NCBI GenBank assembly: GCA_013397695.1
Contig: VYZI01000404.1
Span: 89,734 to 153,733 of the forward strand
Length of the DNA: 64,000 nucleotides
DNA from: Centropus unirufus
Taxonomy: Eukaryota; Chordata; Aves; Cuculiformes; Centropidae
Reading direction: 5' to 3'
Shown here in pieces: positions 23,561 to 37,200 of the stretch. The notes beneath the pieces are model-generated. The model was given only the letters and a program-made list of their open reading frames with translations. It did no database searches and had not been told where the DNA came from. Position numbers and translations under genes: made by a program. The number at the start of each line of letters is the position of its first letter. Position 1 is the stretch's first letter.

Positions 23561-26500
23561 ATAGACAGAAATGATAATACAAGTTCTCCTATTTTCCTTC
23601 AAAATTAAATAAAGGCTGTCTAAAATTCACACGACATTTACGAAAGGGATAAGATGGAAATACAGTAAGTTTAAAAGCAGTTAGAAAATTATCAAAAAAT
23701 TCCTTTAGACTGTTCATGAGAACAGATATTGAGGGTCTGTAACAAAGGCTGCTATCAAAGATGCTATATATCTATGCTGAGGTTCTACAAACATCTCTTT
23801 TTGTAACATTTTAGTTCTTACTTCCTATGGTAAACAATAAGGATACTATTCAGTTATACAAAATGTGCCTTTGCTCAAAGACACGAAATTATGAATTATT
23901 ATGTGTTTAAAAAATACAGTCTGATGGTGCTACGTATTCCAGAATAAGTCCTGATGCTCTGTTTTAAATTTACAAGAGTCCTGACTACATACATTTACAA
24001 ACGTCAGCTTTGAAAATAAATAGAACACCGGATTCAAATGTAGTTTAATGGCTTTAATAACAGCTACTATTGCAATATGATATTTTATTCACACCTGGTT
24101 TTATTTTGTCCAAATGTTGAAAATTTCTTTTGATGTTGGATCTTTTGAGTTTAGCCATTACCAACCTTTTTCCTCACAACTGACTTAGAATTAAACAGAA
24201 AAATGAGGTTAGCAGTCTACATTAAAACCTTAAAATAAAGGAAAACAGAAAAGTTAATCTTCAGAGGAAATATTAGGAGCTGATATTGTATATTATATAT
24301 TGTCACGTATTTTAATATGGTAATCTACACTCTCAGATCCCAATTCTATACTGATTTTATGAAAGAAGACCTTTATGACCTTCCTCAGCCTAATGAAGAC
24401 AAGATGTGTGATGATTTCAATTGCAAAATCCAGGCCTCAGCCAAAGCTGAATAGCAGATACCAGCAACAAAATTAGATGAATATACACACAAGGATTAGA
24501 AAAGCCTGACTTATCGAGGTGCAAATGAAGGAACAAATGCATCCACCACAGCCAAGGGGAAGTATAAAGGAATGAATAACTTTTTTTTAAATACAACACC
24601 AAATACTTAAAACAAGACATAGCCAAGCTGAAACTTCTTTTATTTAAAAGCATTGTGTCAATCACAGAAGCATATCAATCACCTTTCCCTGCATTTTATC
24701 AGAGAAGTTTCCCAACTGGTGGGCAGAACTAGGAGTCTAATGTGAAGTCTATTTAAGAAACACATTATTTTCCAGGGTCTATTTTGGTTGTTTGTGGTGG
24801 TTTTTTACATCACTGAGGTATCGATCAACAGACAGTAATTCCTGATTTGGATTTTGTCATTGTTTTTATTGGTATCCCTTTTGCTCTCTCCAAATTGTAA
24901 GTAATTTCCTAAATAAGGATGAACTACTAGTTGTGGGTGAGCAATTGAGGTTATGAGAGAGAAAGCAAGATTAAGCAACTCTTTGGGAGGAGGGCCAGCT
25001 AGATGAATAAAGAATAAATCCATTGACTAAAGTAGTAAATAAATAAATATGAAATGGGATCTGTATCTTTAAAAATAATTGAGTTTGTTATTAAGTACGT
25101 TCAATAAAAAGCTGAATGAAAGTTACCTATAAGTGTTAAGACCAGGTGTATCCTAGATTCAACTGGTAGAGTGAACTTCTTATTCAGATTAACTATCAGG
25201 ATGAGAAGGTAACCACGAGCAAAGGACAACAGAAGTCTGGATTGCAATGACATGCAACAGATAATATAGGGAAAGGAGGAACAACTAAAAGAAAATATAT
25301 TGGAAAACCCACAGAATATGCAAGAGAAGAAAAAATTAAGTAAAACAGGGCTTGTGGATTTACTTCCATATTACTCTAGTTGCAGTACTTAGTTGATAAA
25401 TTATCCCTGATTTCTGAATTACCATTTATTCACCTAAATATTCCAGAATGTATTTGTTCTATTTTCTGTCTGGTCTTGAAGAGTATGACTGAGGAACAGG
25501 ATGGTCATATTTCATCTTCAAATAGGATTTCTTATTTCTCATTTAAGGATTCAGGGGGTACAATAGCACCAACTCATTAATGAGTGCTTTTACTCACTGT
25601 GTTATTCTTAAAACTATAGGTGTTAGAAGGCTGAACTTCCTGCAAGCAAGTCCCTAAGTGCTGACCATCATATTGACCAGAAAGTGATAACTGGCAGTTA
25701 GTATCAAATTCTACCGTTTTGTTTTGTGGTGCATCACTTGAATTTTTATAGCAGTCTAATGATTATTTTCTTCTGGTTGAAGCACATTAGTGTGTCAGAG
25801 AAGGCTGGCTGCAAAGCTGGCTGCGCAGAGCGTGCTGTGGTGGCTCCTTCCCAAGGAGTGTTAGAGTGCTACAAATCACATCCACTTTATCCATCCACTC
25901 CACCCATCAGCCAGTATTCCCCACTTGCCACACTCAGCCTCCCCGCTCTTGCTGCTGGAGAGACGCAGATCCCACCTACACTACTATGTCCTGCTACTTT
26001 TGATGGTAGAAAACACTCATTATCTATCATGAGTTAATCTGCCCAGCACTTACTATTTCCTAATCTAGTTTTATTTTATTTTTGTTTCTTTGTTTTTTTT
26101 TAACCAGTGTACTTCCAGGTGCTGGAGAAGGAAAAAGAATGTTGTAAAAAGAGGTTTAGAGGGGTGGGGCGTCCTTTCCAGTCCGGCTGCTTTCCCTTTC
26201 TCTCATTGCTGGCTGGAATTGACCTCTTTCTAGTGTCCCTCCCATAGTCGCAGAGCAAATTAGGGAAAGAGGCGTTGTACTCTGATAATGGCGTAAAATA
26301 CAGGGAAAAAAACTCATTGGTAAGCCTAAGCTGAGCCATACTGATTTATTGGAAAATTGGAAAATATGTGCTTTGTATTTTTGTTGCTTTGCTTCTACAT
26401 TAATATTTTATCAAATATTTTGCAAAACACAAAAGAAGCATATGCTGACAAAACCATTAACAGAGAATGTCAGCTATTCGGAATGAGACACAGCAATGTC

Positions 26501-27389
26501 TTCCAGATGTGATTGGATATGTACAGTTAATCATTTATTATGCAAAAAGAGATACTTTTCTTACTTGGCTATCTCTAGAACGGCATTGAAGCATGAATCT
26601 ATATGGAGAGTAGTCTAACTTTTGCAACTGATCAGTACTTTTTTTTGGCTGCTATTACAGTTTGCAGAAACTTTCTCCCATCAACAATAAGGCATGAAGA
26701 GCACAAGCATTGTCTGACTCGACTACATTTCCATCAAGGTTATTTAGAGAAGAAAACTAAACCTCATTGTTAATTCTTATTCAACATGCTGGATACACCC
26801 TGCCAAATTTTAGGCACTCTTCCTCTAAGCCTCCTCCCTATGGAGGGAGAAACAGGTATCTTTAGGGCACAACTCGGACTTTATGCAGGCTGAATTGTCT
26901 TAATTCCTCACTGACTACAGAGGGATTTTAGAGTGAAGTTTAGGGAAGGCTTTTCACCTGTGCACTGAAGCTAAATGCTGGAAATTAGATGAGTGAACTC
27001 AAGCCTAAGAGCCTGACCCAAAGCTCAGAAAGTCAATGAGAGTCTCCCCGTGACCTTCACCAGTTTACTGGATGCTCATGTCTAGACTGAGGGAAAAAAA
27101 AAAGAAAAATACTGGATCTTCACAGTATTATTCACCCTTTTTTCATACCTCTTGTTCCACATTTTTTTGCTTTTCTGTGTTGCTGTTCAATCTGTTAATT
27201 CAACATCCCTTCATATGCGAACACTTCTACTGTCCCTGATTTCTTGCATATTTTTCTACCTTCTGCTTGAGCTGAGTTTCCAATAGATCATCTAAGTGGT
27301 GACATTGGCTCTTCCATTCACAGTTTCCAAAATAATCCTTTAGTGTATTCACAAAGAAATTCACAATGTTAATTAACAGCTCATTTAAA

Positions 27390-27407
27390 ATGTCATTTAA
27401 ATGACAT
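27390..27407. repeat. Perfect 18-bp palindrome
   Basis: ATGTCATTTAAATGACAT reads the same on both strands. No spacer, so it is a dyad site rather than a hairpin with a loop. Possible dimeric factor site; no known consensus is claimed. Confidence 0.6.
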
Positions 27408-30214
27408 ATTTTATTAGTGACTCAGTTTTTGGTTCTCTCCCTGAAATACACTGTAAAACCCCTCACATTTACCTTCCAGACTTTCTTTCTGAATTATTCA
27501 CCTCTCTTTGGCTCACTTACAGTGTGTTTCCGAAATTGTCTACACAGAATTCTGTTAGTTCATACATTTCTCCTTTGTCTTTTGAGAATACTAGAGTAAA
27601 AGAATTTGTTTTCTTTGCCATGTCCTGATAATTTTGGATTATCCCTTATCCTCTGGTAGTCTATGAGACCTCATGGCTCTTGGGTAGGCTTTCTATTTCT
27701 GAGATACTTTCACTATACCTGTTTAACTTATCCAGGTATCTTCATTTGTTTGCTTCTCTTAGCCAGCCTCTATGTAGAGTTTTGTTAACATAACATGGGG
27801 TTTATTTCTACACTTAAGGATAGTTTTTTTTTCTGATCTGAATAAATTCTTGTACTATGCCTTGTCATATAGCTAATCACAACCTTCCTGTTTAAGTATT
27901 CCCCATTCTTGATTATGTTTTATAACAGGCAGAAGTAGGCAATCTATTTACAGTGAAAAAAATTCTCTTAACATAAACAATACTTGTTTCTTCTGAACAA
28001 AATAATGTTCTTCTGAAAAATAATGTTTCCTGAGTTAGGTGTTTTGAATTTGTTTGTTTTCCACAGTTACCTGAAAAATATTCTATAGCATATAGCATGG
28101 ATTTTTTACAAATTAATTTGCAACAAATATCACTTAAGTCCTAAGAGTTCAAAAGTTTGGCTTCTTTAACATATCTATACATCAAATGGTCTTTGTTTTT
28201 TTTTTAGGGAAGAAGGTAATGGTGCTTTTATCTTTCTGTCCAACCCAGATCATGATGGCTGAGTATTGTGTAAGGCACCAAGACTTCCACTGCAAATTCC
28301 TCCAAAAATGTCCTGTAAAAACTGGGTTTTCTGGCTCAGCTGTAGCTGTACTATACCAAATAAAGTATACAGACATGTGGTCAATCTCTGTTATGATGAA
28401 AGTCTGCTCATCGAAACTAGCAAAAGTCGTAAAAAACAGCAATATGTTCCTGCCTCCCTGCTGTCTTCCATCCCCTTCTGTTACTGTTTTGCCTTTCCTC
28501 CTTCAGTCCTAATCTGGAAAATTCAGATAGCAAACTTGTGTCACTACTGAAGTGTTGTGCAGTTTTGTGGGATGTTCCTGACTTGTCTAACAGTATTTCA
28601 GTGTGTTGGGATACACAGCTATAACATGACACATCACAGTCCCCTTCATCCACAATAGCCTACAGGTTCCTTTCCATTTCGGTGCTTTTCCTCAATACCT
28701 AAAGCTAGTCTTTTCTCATTGCATTGTCTGAGATCAGGAATTAACTATCCTATTGATTACTCTGAGGCTTGAAACTCAAGTCTACTGCCAAGTTTGTTGG
28801 AGACACTTATATGGCATGCTCTGAAGACAAACAATATATCAATCGGTTATTAGCACAATGATGGGTGATTCATAAATACTGAAATCGAGTAAACCACATA
28901 CACAGGTTTTCTGAATTAAAAAATGCCAGTTATATCTCAGGGTTCTCCCAGGGCCAAGTCAAGTGTTTCAGGTCACCCAGAATTGCTGTAAATCTTCTTG
29001 TATCACAGCAACAGAATGATATGAGTGGCTTTATTTGTATCCAGTTTTCTTCTAACTAAACCAGTGAAACACACTAGATATTTTCCTGTATTTCATTTCC
29101 TCTTGCCTTCATTTAAGTTTTTTTAATTCACACTGTTTGATATTCTGCACTATGTTTACCTCTGCTACATTTGTCTACTTTGAATGCTCTTTCTCCCATA
29201 GGTAGTTTAAATAACCACCCCTCACAGTAATTTTCATTGTTAGCAATAATAATTCTCTCTCTAAAGAAGAAAAGAACATCCTTTGCCTATAGACATCCCA
29301 CTCACAACTGCTTAATACATGGAAACCTACGATGCAAATTTAGCTAAGACCCAGAAATACTTTCTGAGGTGGCTCTGTTGATAGCATTGAAAATATTTCG
29401 CAGAAGGATTCAAACAAGACCTGAACTTAAAATTGCTTCTTAATGATTTTAGACAAGTTGATAGGGCCACCTATTTGTAAGCTTAATGTAGGCTTCCCAA
29501 CAAACATGCCTTTTCCTTTGCTTATAACTTCAGTAAACTATAAGTGCTTGGGCTGAAATAAGCTATGCTGAATCTTTGCTGCAGGTTGGATAACATATAT
29601 TTTTTTAAATTTCAGTCAAAATGGTCCAGCTACTTCTAAGAAAAGGATCAGGAAAAATAGATTTTATATGTATATATATGCTTGGGAAATATTTACTGTT
29701 CAAGTGATTTTAAACGAGAACCCAAAATTTGGCAGACAGTCTGGCATGTGCCATATTGGATTAAACTATCCAAATTCAGCCAAGCAATATAGATTTGAAA
29801 ACCTCTACTTACCCATGCTCATAAAAGCTGCTTGTACTGAGGAGCTGAAATTCTCCTAGGAATCTGTAATCACTGAACACACTCCCACTTCCCACAGTGC
29901 TGAGAGCTCACCAAAGTGCATATTCAGTCACATCCCACAGAGCCTCCACAAACCTTTTTATCCAGTTCCTATGTGTAGTAAACAACAGGCATGCCATCCT
30001 TATAGAGGAACCGCATCTTAACTAGATCTTCTTAAATACAACTTCTGGCATCTCCCCTGTAGGGCCAAACTACAACTGTATCATCCTTACCACGGTGAAA
30101 CCAAACTTTCCTTATTATTTATTACTTATGATTTACTATTTACCATTTATTTTTTATTATTAGCATTTTATTGTTGTGTGTCATTGTGCAGCACACTGAG
30201 AACTGATCGCTATA

Positions 30215-30239
30215 GGAGAGCAGGAGCACTGTGCTCTCC
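30215..30239. repeat. Short hairpin, 8-bp arms
   Basis: GGAGAGCA and TGCTCTCC are perfect inverted arms around nine bases, within a purine-rich stretch (30190-30760) that has no recognised gene or transposon. May be chance. Confidence 0.4.
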
Positions 30240-33200
30240 CTGTGCTAGTAGGCTGGCAGAAGCAGAAGTATGGAAGGGAGTTTTAGGGGTTAAGGAAGGA
30301 ATTGGGAAGAGTATGCAGAATGTAGTCTGAGGAAAAGAACATGAAAGACCAGATGATAGAGAAGGCTGGAAAAACTGAGGTGTCAAATAGGTTCCGATGA
30401 AAAACAGGTATAAGGCAGTAGACTAGGAATAACATCAGCACCATACCAAATTCTATCACCAAACTAGACTTCAGGAGGGAGAGCTGGCTGGGACCAAAAT
30501 TGCTAACCACAGCAAAGTACTAAGCAAGTGAGGCAAAGATACTGAGACAGGCTGAGAGGCTTGTGCAGGAATATTAAAGCTGGCAGTCATCAGGGATGGA
30601 AGCATGCATGGATGGATAGGGAAGGGAGCTGGGAGCTGACTAGAAATACTGAAGGGACCTCTGAAGAATGAGCAGCAGAAGTGGATGAGAAAAAGAGAGA
30701 TCACTGGTCAGGTGGGAAAAGTCATGTATTTAAAGAGTGGGAGGATAGATGCAGGGAGAAAGTGATAGGCGAAGATAGTGATTACGAGGCAAAGAGACTG
30801 GAAATTAATGTGAGTAAAACATGGTGTTCCCCACTGCCCAAAATGAAATCCCTGATTTTTTTGTCTTATAATTCCTCCGGCTTATAGCACTACCATTCAT
30901 CAGTGCTTGTCCACAGAGAGGGCAAAAACCTTCTGCTAATATCAGCTGGCTCATTAGCTTCAGTAAAAGGGGTTTGTGCAATGAATCTAAACCCACTGAT
31001 GTTTCATGTGATTTTCAGTGCAGTACTATGTGGTAACTTGTTTTGAGTTTAAGTCTTCAAAAAATAACTGTACATAAAAAATGCATAAAAAATACATTAA
31101 AAAAAAAAAACCCAAACCATATTTTTAGGACCATTAATAATATAACGGGAGTAAAATCCTTTGGTATCTAAAAAAATAATCAAGACACTCTGTGACACTC
31201 CTGATCAAGCTCTACCTTATGGCAAAGTCTCTTGCCATATTAACTGCACAAAACTATTGCCACTTAGTGAAAAGCTATTCAGGATTTTGTTTCCTTCTTA
31301 CTGGTTAACATAGGGCCACATGTTTTATTTACTACATCTCCTCGACCCATTCTGAAAGTAAAATTATTTATTTAATTATTGACTTTTTATTGCTGCAGAA
31401 ACATTAATGAATTTGTCTTCATTATGTCCTAAGAGATGAGTAGGCACTTCTGCAATTTCAGAAAGGGGAGGTATACAGAAATTGAGGTTAAAAAAATGTA
31501 CTGACTTGGAGAACCTAGTTTGATACAGATGGGACCCAATTTTTTCCAAGTACATAGCAGTATATAGCACTTTACATGCTCAAAGCACAGCACTGATTGC
31601 TTTCATTTGCAGCTCTGTGTGTTCAGCACTTATTTAACACCATAGTACAGCCTCAAATCAAGCACTCAGAAAATGAAGGCCACACAGTCACTGAACTCCT
31701 ATGAAAAGTCTGGGTAAGGTGACCTGCTTAGGATAAAAAAACAGGATCTCTCCAGGAGAGACAGATAGGCAAGCAAGTTCTTCAGTTGTCTTAAATGTAT
31801 CCCATTATTTCTCTTCCTGGCATCGCCAGCCTCCTTCAATACACGCTTTCTGAATTTCTCGGCACACAGCGAGGCTCTAAAGAGAATTTCTGCCATTTTT
31901 GCACAGCACTGATTCATTTATAAGCCCATGCAGCTCCATTTTATAAACTCAGAAAGGCAAGGGGAAAATGCTATGTAACCACGTAATTATAAACCATATC
32001 TCCATGCATACACACATGGTGCTGAATTAAGGTAATACGGCATATAATAGTCCTTGATTGTGAAAGTGGCCTTTCTGAGAGGCAGTAGCAGACCAGCTTT
32101 AGTCAATATATTAACCCTCCTTTTTTCTTGCTCAAGAATATAAGGTCAACAAGCAGTATATATTTACAGATGTTGTTATCTGAATATTAAAGTCCTTCAA
32201 TGCATAAGAGTAGACTTTAAGGCAATGCCCAAGGATTTTCCTGCACAAATCAGGCTGAAGTTCAAAGGTGTGGTATGACTAAAACCTGATATACAAGTCT
32301 GAAATTTTACTGATTCATTTTACCATATTAGATCCCGGTTTAGCTAATTTAGGAATAGGATTTAGGAAGAGGACTTAGGAATTCAGAAATAGTGGAGCAA
32401 CTGTATCATTAGCAAGTATAAAGTCTGTAGAGTGTCTTCTTTTTATTCTATATACAAACAGGTATCTGTGCTAATGTCAATGAGAATGAAAATGCCAACA
32501 GTTTCAGAAGTAGACCTGACAATTCATACATCTTGTACTTATAAAAATACTGTAGCTTGTCTTATGAGACACAATTACAATTGTGCAGACATGCTGTATT
32601 TGTGAAAATTACTGCTTTCTTTTTGAAACAAGGAATTTTGATCACCACAACATAAACTAGTCACACAATTATCACTAAACAAAAGAATGGGGAAAAAAAG
32701 TACTTTGTAAAGTATTGGCATGGATTGGATTTGCTTGAGTAAGGGTGTTCACAGAAGTTCAAAACTTCAGAGGATGAAATGCAGAAAAATGGGCTTTAGT
32801 GAACACACAACATTTGATTTCCAGAAGTGCTCAGTGTTATCTCAGCACCCATTGACTGAAAGTTTAGCAGTTTCAAAAATCTACATAGCCTCAGAGAAAT
32901 TAGCAAAACCTCATATGTTAGGCAAAGAGGATTTTTACCAATGCAAAATAGATGGTCAACACCTGGGCTTTAAGCAGATTTTATAGTCCTCATAAAACAT
33001 ATATCCTCCACACACACTAACCTACAAATACAGTGAGAGAGCTCCACTCATTTTAAACCATGTGTGCTGGGCTTTGAGGTCTGGAGATTATAACAGCCAC
33101 TCATTTATAGTAGTATTTCACTTGAAAAGTGGAACATGATGTGAAGTAAGCAGCAAATAACTTTGAAAATCAGAAAAAAAGCCCCAATGAAATTTCTTAT

Positions 33201-33362
33201 TATAAGAGCAAGATTAATTTAGTCGTATTCACAAAAAGAACCAATTTTGCTGCTTAATGCATAACTAATTCATGCATCTTTAAAGACTTCTATTTTTAGT
33301 CTCACATGGCATCTAAACATGTGATGTTGAGTTCTTTTTAAGATATGGGTAAAAGAGCTTGA

Positions 33363-34254
33363 TTATTTTTTTTTGAGCGCACCCTCAGGAAGTTTGCCAG
33401 AACCAAGCTGTGTGATGTGTTCAACATGCTGGAGAGAAGGGGATGCCATCCAGAGGGACCTTGACGGGCTTGGGAGGTTAGCCTGTGAGAATCTTATGGT
33501 CTGCATGTGAGCAGGGGAAATCCTTGGTATCAGTACAGGTTAGGGGATGAAGGTATTGAGAGCAGCCATAACTAGAAGGACTTGGGGGTACTGGTGGATG
33601 ACAAGCTGAACGTGAGCCAGCTTCTCTGGCAGCCCGGTGGGCCATGTATCCTGGGCTGCATCAGAAAGAGCAAGACTAGCGGGTCTTACCTCCCTCTTGA
33701 GGGAGGTAATTCTGTCCCTCTACTCCACTCTGAGACCCTACCTGGACTACTGTGTCCAGCTCTGGATCCCGCATCACAGGGAAGATATGAACCTGTTGGA
33801 ACGAGTCCAGAAGAGGTCCATAAAAATTATCATAGGGCTGGAACACCTGTCCTGTGAAGAGGCTGACAGAGTCGGGGCTGTTCAGCCCAGAGAAGAGAAG
33901 GCTCTGGGGGACCTTTCAGAGGCCTTTCGGAAAGAAACCTTGTTCCTACAAGAAACTTGGAGAAGAAGCTTTCACAAAGGGCTGTAGTGGTAAAACACAG
34001 GTTAATGGCTTTAAACTGAAAGACGGTAGATTAAGATTAGATATTAGGAAGAAATTTTTTACTCTGAGGGTGATGAGGAACTGGAACAGGTTGCCCAAAG
34101 AGGCACTAGTTGTCCCATTCCTGGAAACATTCAAAGGTCGGATGGGGCTTTGAGCAACCTGATCTAGTGGAAGGTGCTCCTGCCCCTGGCAGGGTTGTTG
34201 GAAATGGATGATCTTTGATGTATCTTCCAAAATAAACAATTCTATAATTCTATA
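33363..34254 (+). mobile_element. CR1 non-LTR retrotransposon (LINE), 5'-truncated and degraded
   Basis: About 890 bp match the 3' part of the sauropsid CR1 consensus as I know it. Landmarks are CACCCTCAGGAAGTTTGC near 33380, GGGATGCCATCCAGAGGGAC at about 33440, a reverse-transcriptase C-terminal tail, TTAGATATTAGGAAGAAAT near 34040, GGAACAGGTTGCCCA near 34085 and a CTATAATTCTATAG tail. CR1 typically ends in ATTCTATG-type repeats instead of poly(A), and this tail fits. The 5' end is missing, as usual for CR1, and internal deletions are present. It lies antisense to ZFHX4 within a long intron. Subfamily and age were not determined. Confidence 0.93.
33582..34153 (+). pseudogene. CR1 ORF2 remnant (reverse transcriptase C-terminal region)
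   Basis: Parts in different frames give typical CR1 protein phrases: GVLVDDKLNVSQ (from 33582), then LDYCVQLWIPHHRED and LLERVQKRS (frame of 33637), then RLRLDIRKKFFTLRV and NWNRLPKEA (frame of 33854). The frame shifts at least twice, so no intact polyprotein remains. Endonuclease and the catalytic reverse-transcriptase core are absent through 5' truncation. A dead copy. Confidence 0.85.
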
Positions 34255-37200
34255 GGAAAAAAATCTTCTATGAATCCCTTTTTAAACCAATAAATTATGT
34301 GAAAATTAACCAAGTTTTTTTTAGGAACATTCCTAGTTAGCTACCTTTATGTTGCTGATGTGTCCCATCAGTTAGATTTGCTGATCATGGGACATTTCTG
34401 AGGAGTACAACTGAAACACAGGACAGGCATTGCAGATAGCTGTGATGAGATAATCCAAGGTGAAACAACTACTGCCAACACTCTTTTTCTTTCTAAATAC
34501 CTCTTTTTTAAGATATACTCCCTTTACTACCCCAAAGGAGCTTGGGTAGAGATCCACCTTCTTTCCTATATGTTCAATAGATTTATTTGCTTGGCACTCA
34601 TGCAATCTTTTAAGAGGTACTTTATGATTAAGGACCAGTACTTCAGTTCAACTCACCACAGATACCAGATTTAAGATTTTGTTTACCTGTTGTTTTCATA
34701 ACACAAGTACAGGTTGGGGAACTGAGAGGTGTGCCATAGACTTTCTCCTCAGAATTTGTTGTGGAGATAAAATAGGGCATTATCAATTTCTTACAAACAT
34801 AATTTGGGCATGAATTAGTCATCAGTCTGTCATTTCCATTCATCCATATGCTTTGTGAAAGCTACATCTGGATATCCCAGCATGCTTGACATACTCAATA
34901 CTAGTATCAGCACAATTAAACATATTGTTATATTCTCAATTGATGAAAAAGTAGGAAGAGACTCTTCATCTAAGGCTTTTCTGAGTTACTGTCTATTTTG
35001 GACTAATGTGACAACGGGGTGACATTCCTTACTCGTTCTATCACGTACAGCACACAATTTGTCAGACTAACAAATGCCGTGTTTTAGCTGATAGCTAAGA
35101 GGGACCATCTGCACATTTCTGTATCTTCAGAAGGTGTCAGCCTGGCAGGATACATAAGGTCAAGTTGATTGCATAGCTTGTGGCACTTTCCAAATCTATT
35201 CATACCAGTACACCATACTGCTTTTGGATACCACCTCACAAAGTCTGTATAGAGTTGAACTTCATAAAAAAAAAAAAGTCGAAGTAGTCTTTTCATTTAT
35301 ATATACAGAAAAAAAAAAGAAGAATCATTTTAAGAGCTGAATTCAACAGATATTTGGAACACAAGGAATTAGGAGAAGTATGCAACTTTTCACTTACTCC
35401 AAAAAAGGGAAGTTAGATGCTTCAATGTGAAAAAAAGAACTAAGGTGAACACTTGTATTTCATTAGTCATGGGATTAAGTAAAACTATTTTACATCTCTG
35501 GATAAGAAAATCCAGGTATCGGTGTAAAATAAAACAGTTTTTTTATCCTTTTTTAACTGAGATATTTAAAATTAATTTTTAAAAATAAAAGAAAATACTA
35601 TTCCACCAGCTCTGTATGAGCTATGACAAGCCCGTACATGCTGCCTTTAAAAAGAAAACAGGAACAGGATTGGTCTGAAGGCCTGAAAATGTATGTTAGC
35701 TCTTTCTGAAGATTCAGCTACCAAAACTTTAAGAGAAACAAGCCGAAAAAGGAATGTGATTGAACTATATCTCTTTTGCAAGTTTGTCATTGAAAAGTAT
35801 ATAAAAAGTGTCAATTGAAACTACTGTAAACTCAGTATAACTAAGTTTGAACTCAACACCTTGTTTCAAATTAAAAAACAAAAGAAAACAAGACAAAGAT
35901 GAAAATACAGTTGTTAAATACTTCAGGGACAGCATGCATGTTCAGCAGATTCAGTGATTTGCTTCCTGAAGCAACTGTTGATCGAACTCTAAGGAAGACT
36001 TATTTCATATATTCCTTCATTCAAAACTGAAAAGTTGTCACAGAAACCAGTTTTCAGCCCTACTTCTGTTATTTGTTCAAAAGAATGGCCCTTGTCTGGA
36101 AGACAAGACCTGCTGCTTAGCCTCTAACGAAGCCAAGGAAGGTGCTTATGCAAGCTAAGATATGGATATACACTGCTGGCAGCATGGAAGACATGTCTTC
36201 TTGCAGAAATGTGTGAAGAGCAGTCAGCTCTTGGAACTTTTATTGAAGGTATCATGCTGGGTGTCATACAATCTCAGCTCATGGAGTTATACAAGATAGT
36301 CAATTTTCATTTGATAGCAAAGCAAAAAAAAATAATGTCATAGTTGTGGAGAAAACAGAAGAAAAAGAAAGAAACCAAAGCCCACCATCACCATTTCTAG
36401 ACGTTTAAACAAAAAGAAAACTTAAAATCCAAACAGAAATGTGTTATAATCCACTTGCAGTTATGCAGGCCACTATGGGGTGGGGTTACTTAAATAAAGC
36501 AAATCTGTGTGTCAACTTCACTAAAATAATCCATTTTTTACATTCTTACTACTTATGTTCTACTTATTTTCACTTGTAAATAGCTATCTATGGAATGAAG
36601 GAACGGGAATAACATGTAGAGAGCAGGGCAGGCTTCGTAGACCAGTATTTAGTGTCATGTATTCTGCAGCAATGGGCTGCAGCCAGGGGTTTGGGCAGCA
36701 GATGGGCTCTGGTTGAGACACAACCCAGGTAATCCTTTCACAGATAATTCAAATTTGACTGTTTTATAAATCTCAGGAATTCTAATGCAGCCTCATGACT
36801 GTTGAGTTATGCAGTTTCAAACATTACGAACTGTTGAAAAATATAAGCCACTCTCCAAAAACCTTCCCCCAACTTGGCTGTAACTTAGAAAAACTGTAAC
36901 CCTTGTGAAAAGTTGAATGTCTCCACCTATGTTTTTTTCCTCCAGCTATGAGCATATGAAAAAAGTTCAGAAAGAAGTTATGAAATTTGATAATTGGGTT
37001 AATGACAATGATACAAAGAAACCCTTGAAAATTGAGGACAAAAAATCTTTTACTGGAAAGATGTTTCCTTCCTCAGATGAATTATAGATCAGGTCTGTGG
37101 AAAACATCGCTTGATAATTATTCTACGGCTTCTATGATTAAGAAAGCAGTACACAGGCTGCTCCATTTTAAAGCGGCCCCACCCTTGCTTAAGCAGAAAC

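Noticed and set aside
30805..30996. Minus-strand frame with a FCPLCGQ motif, tested as a missing zinc-finger exon
   Set aside because: No His pair follows at finger spacing, and the surroundings do not resemble any ZFHX4 finger.
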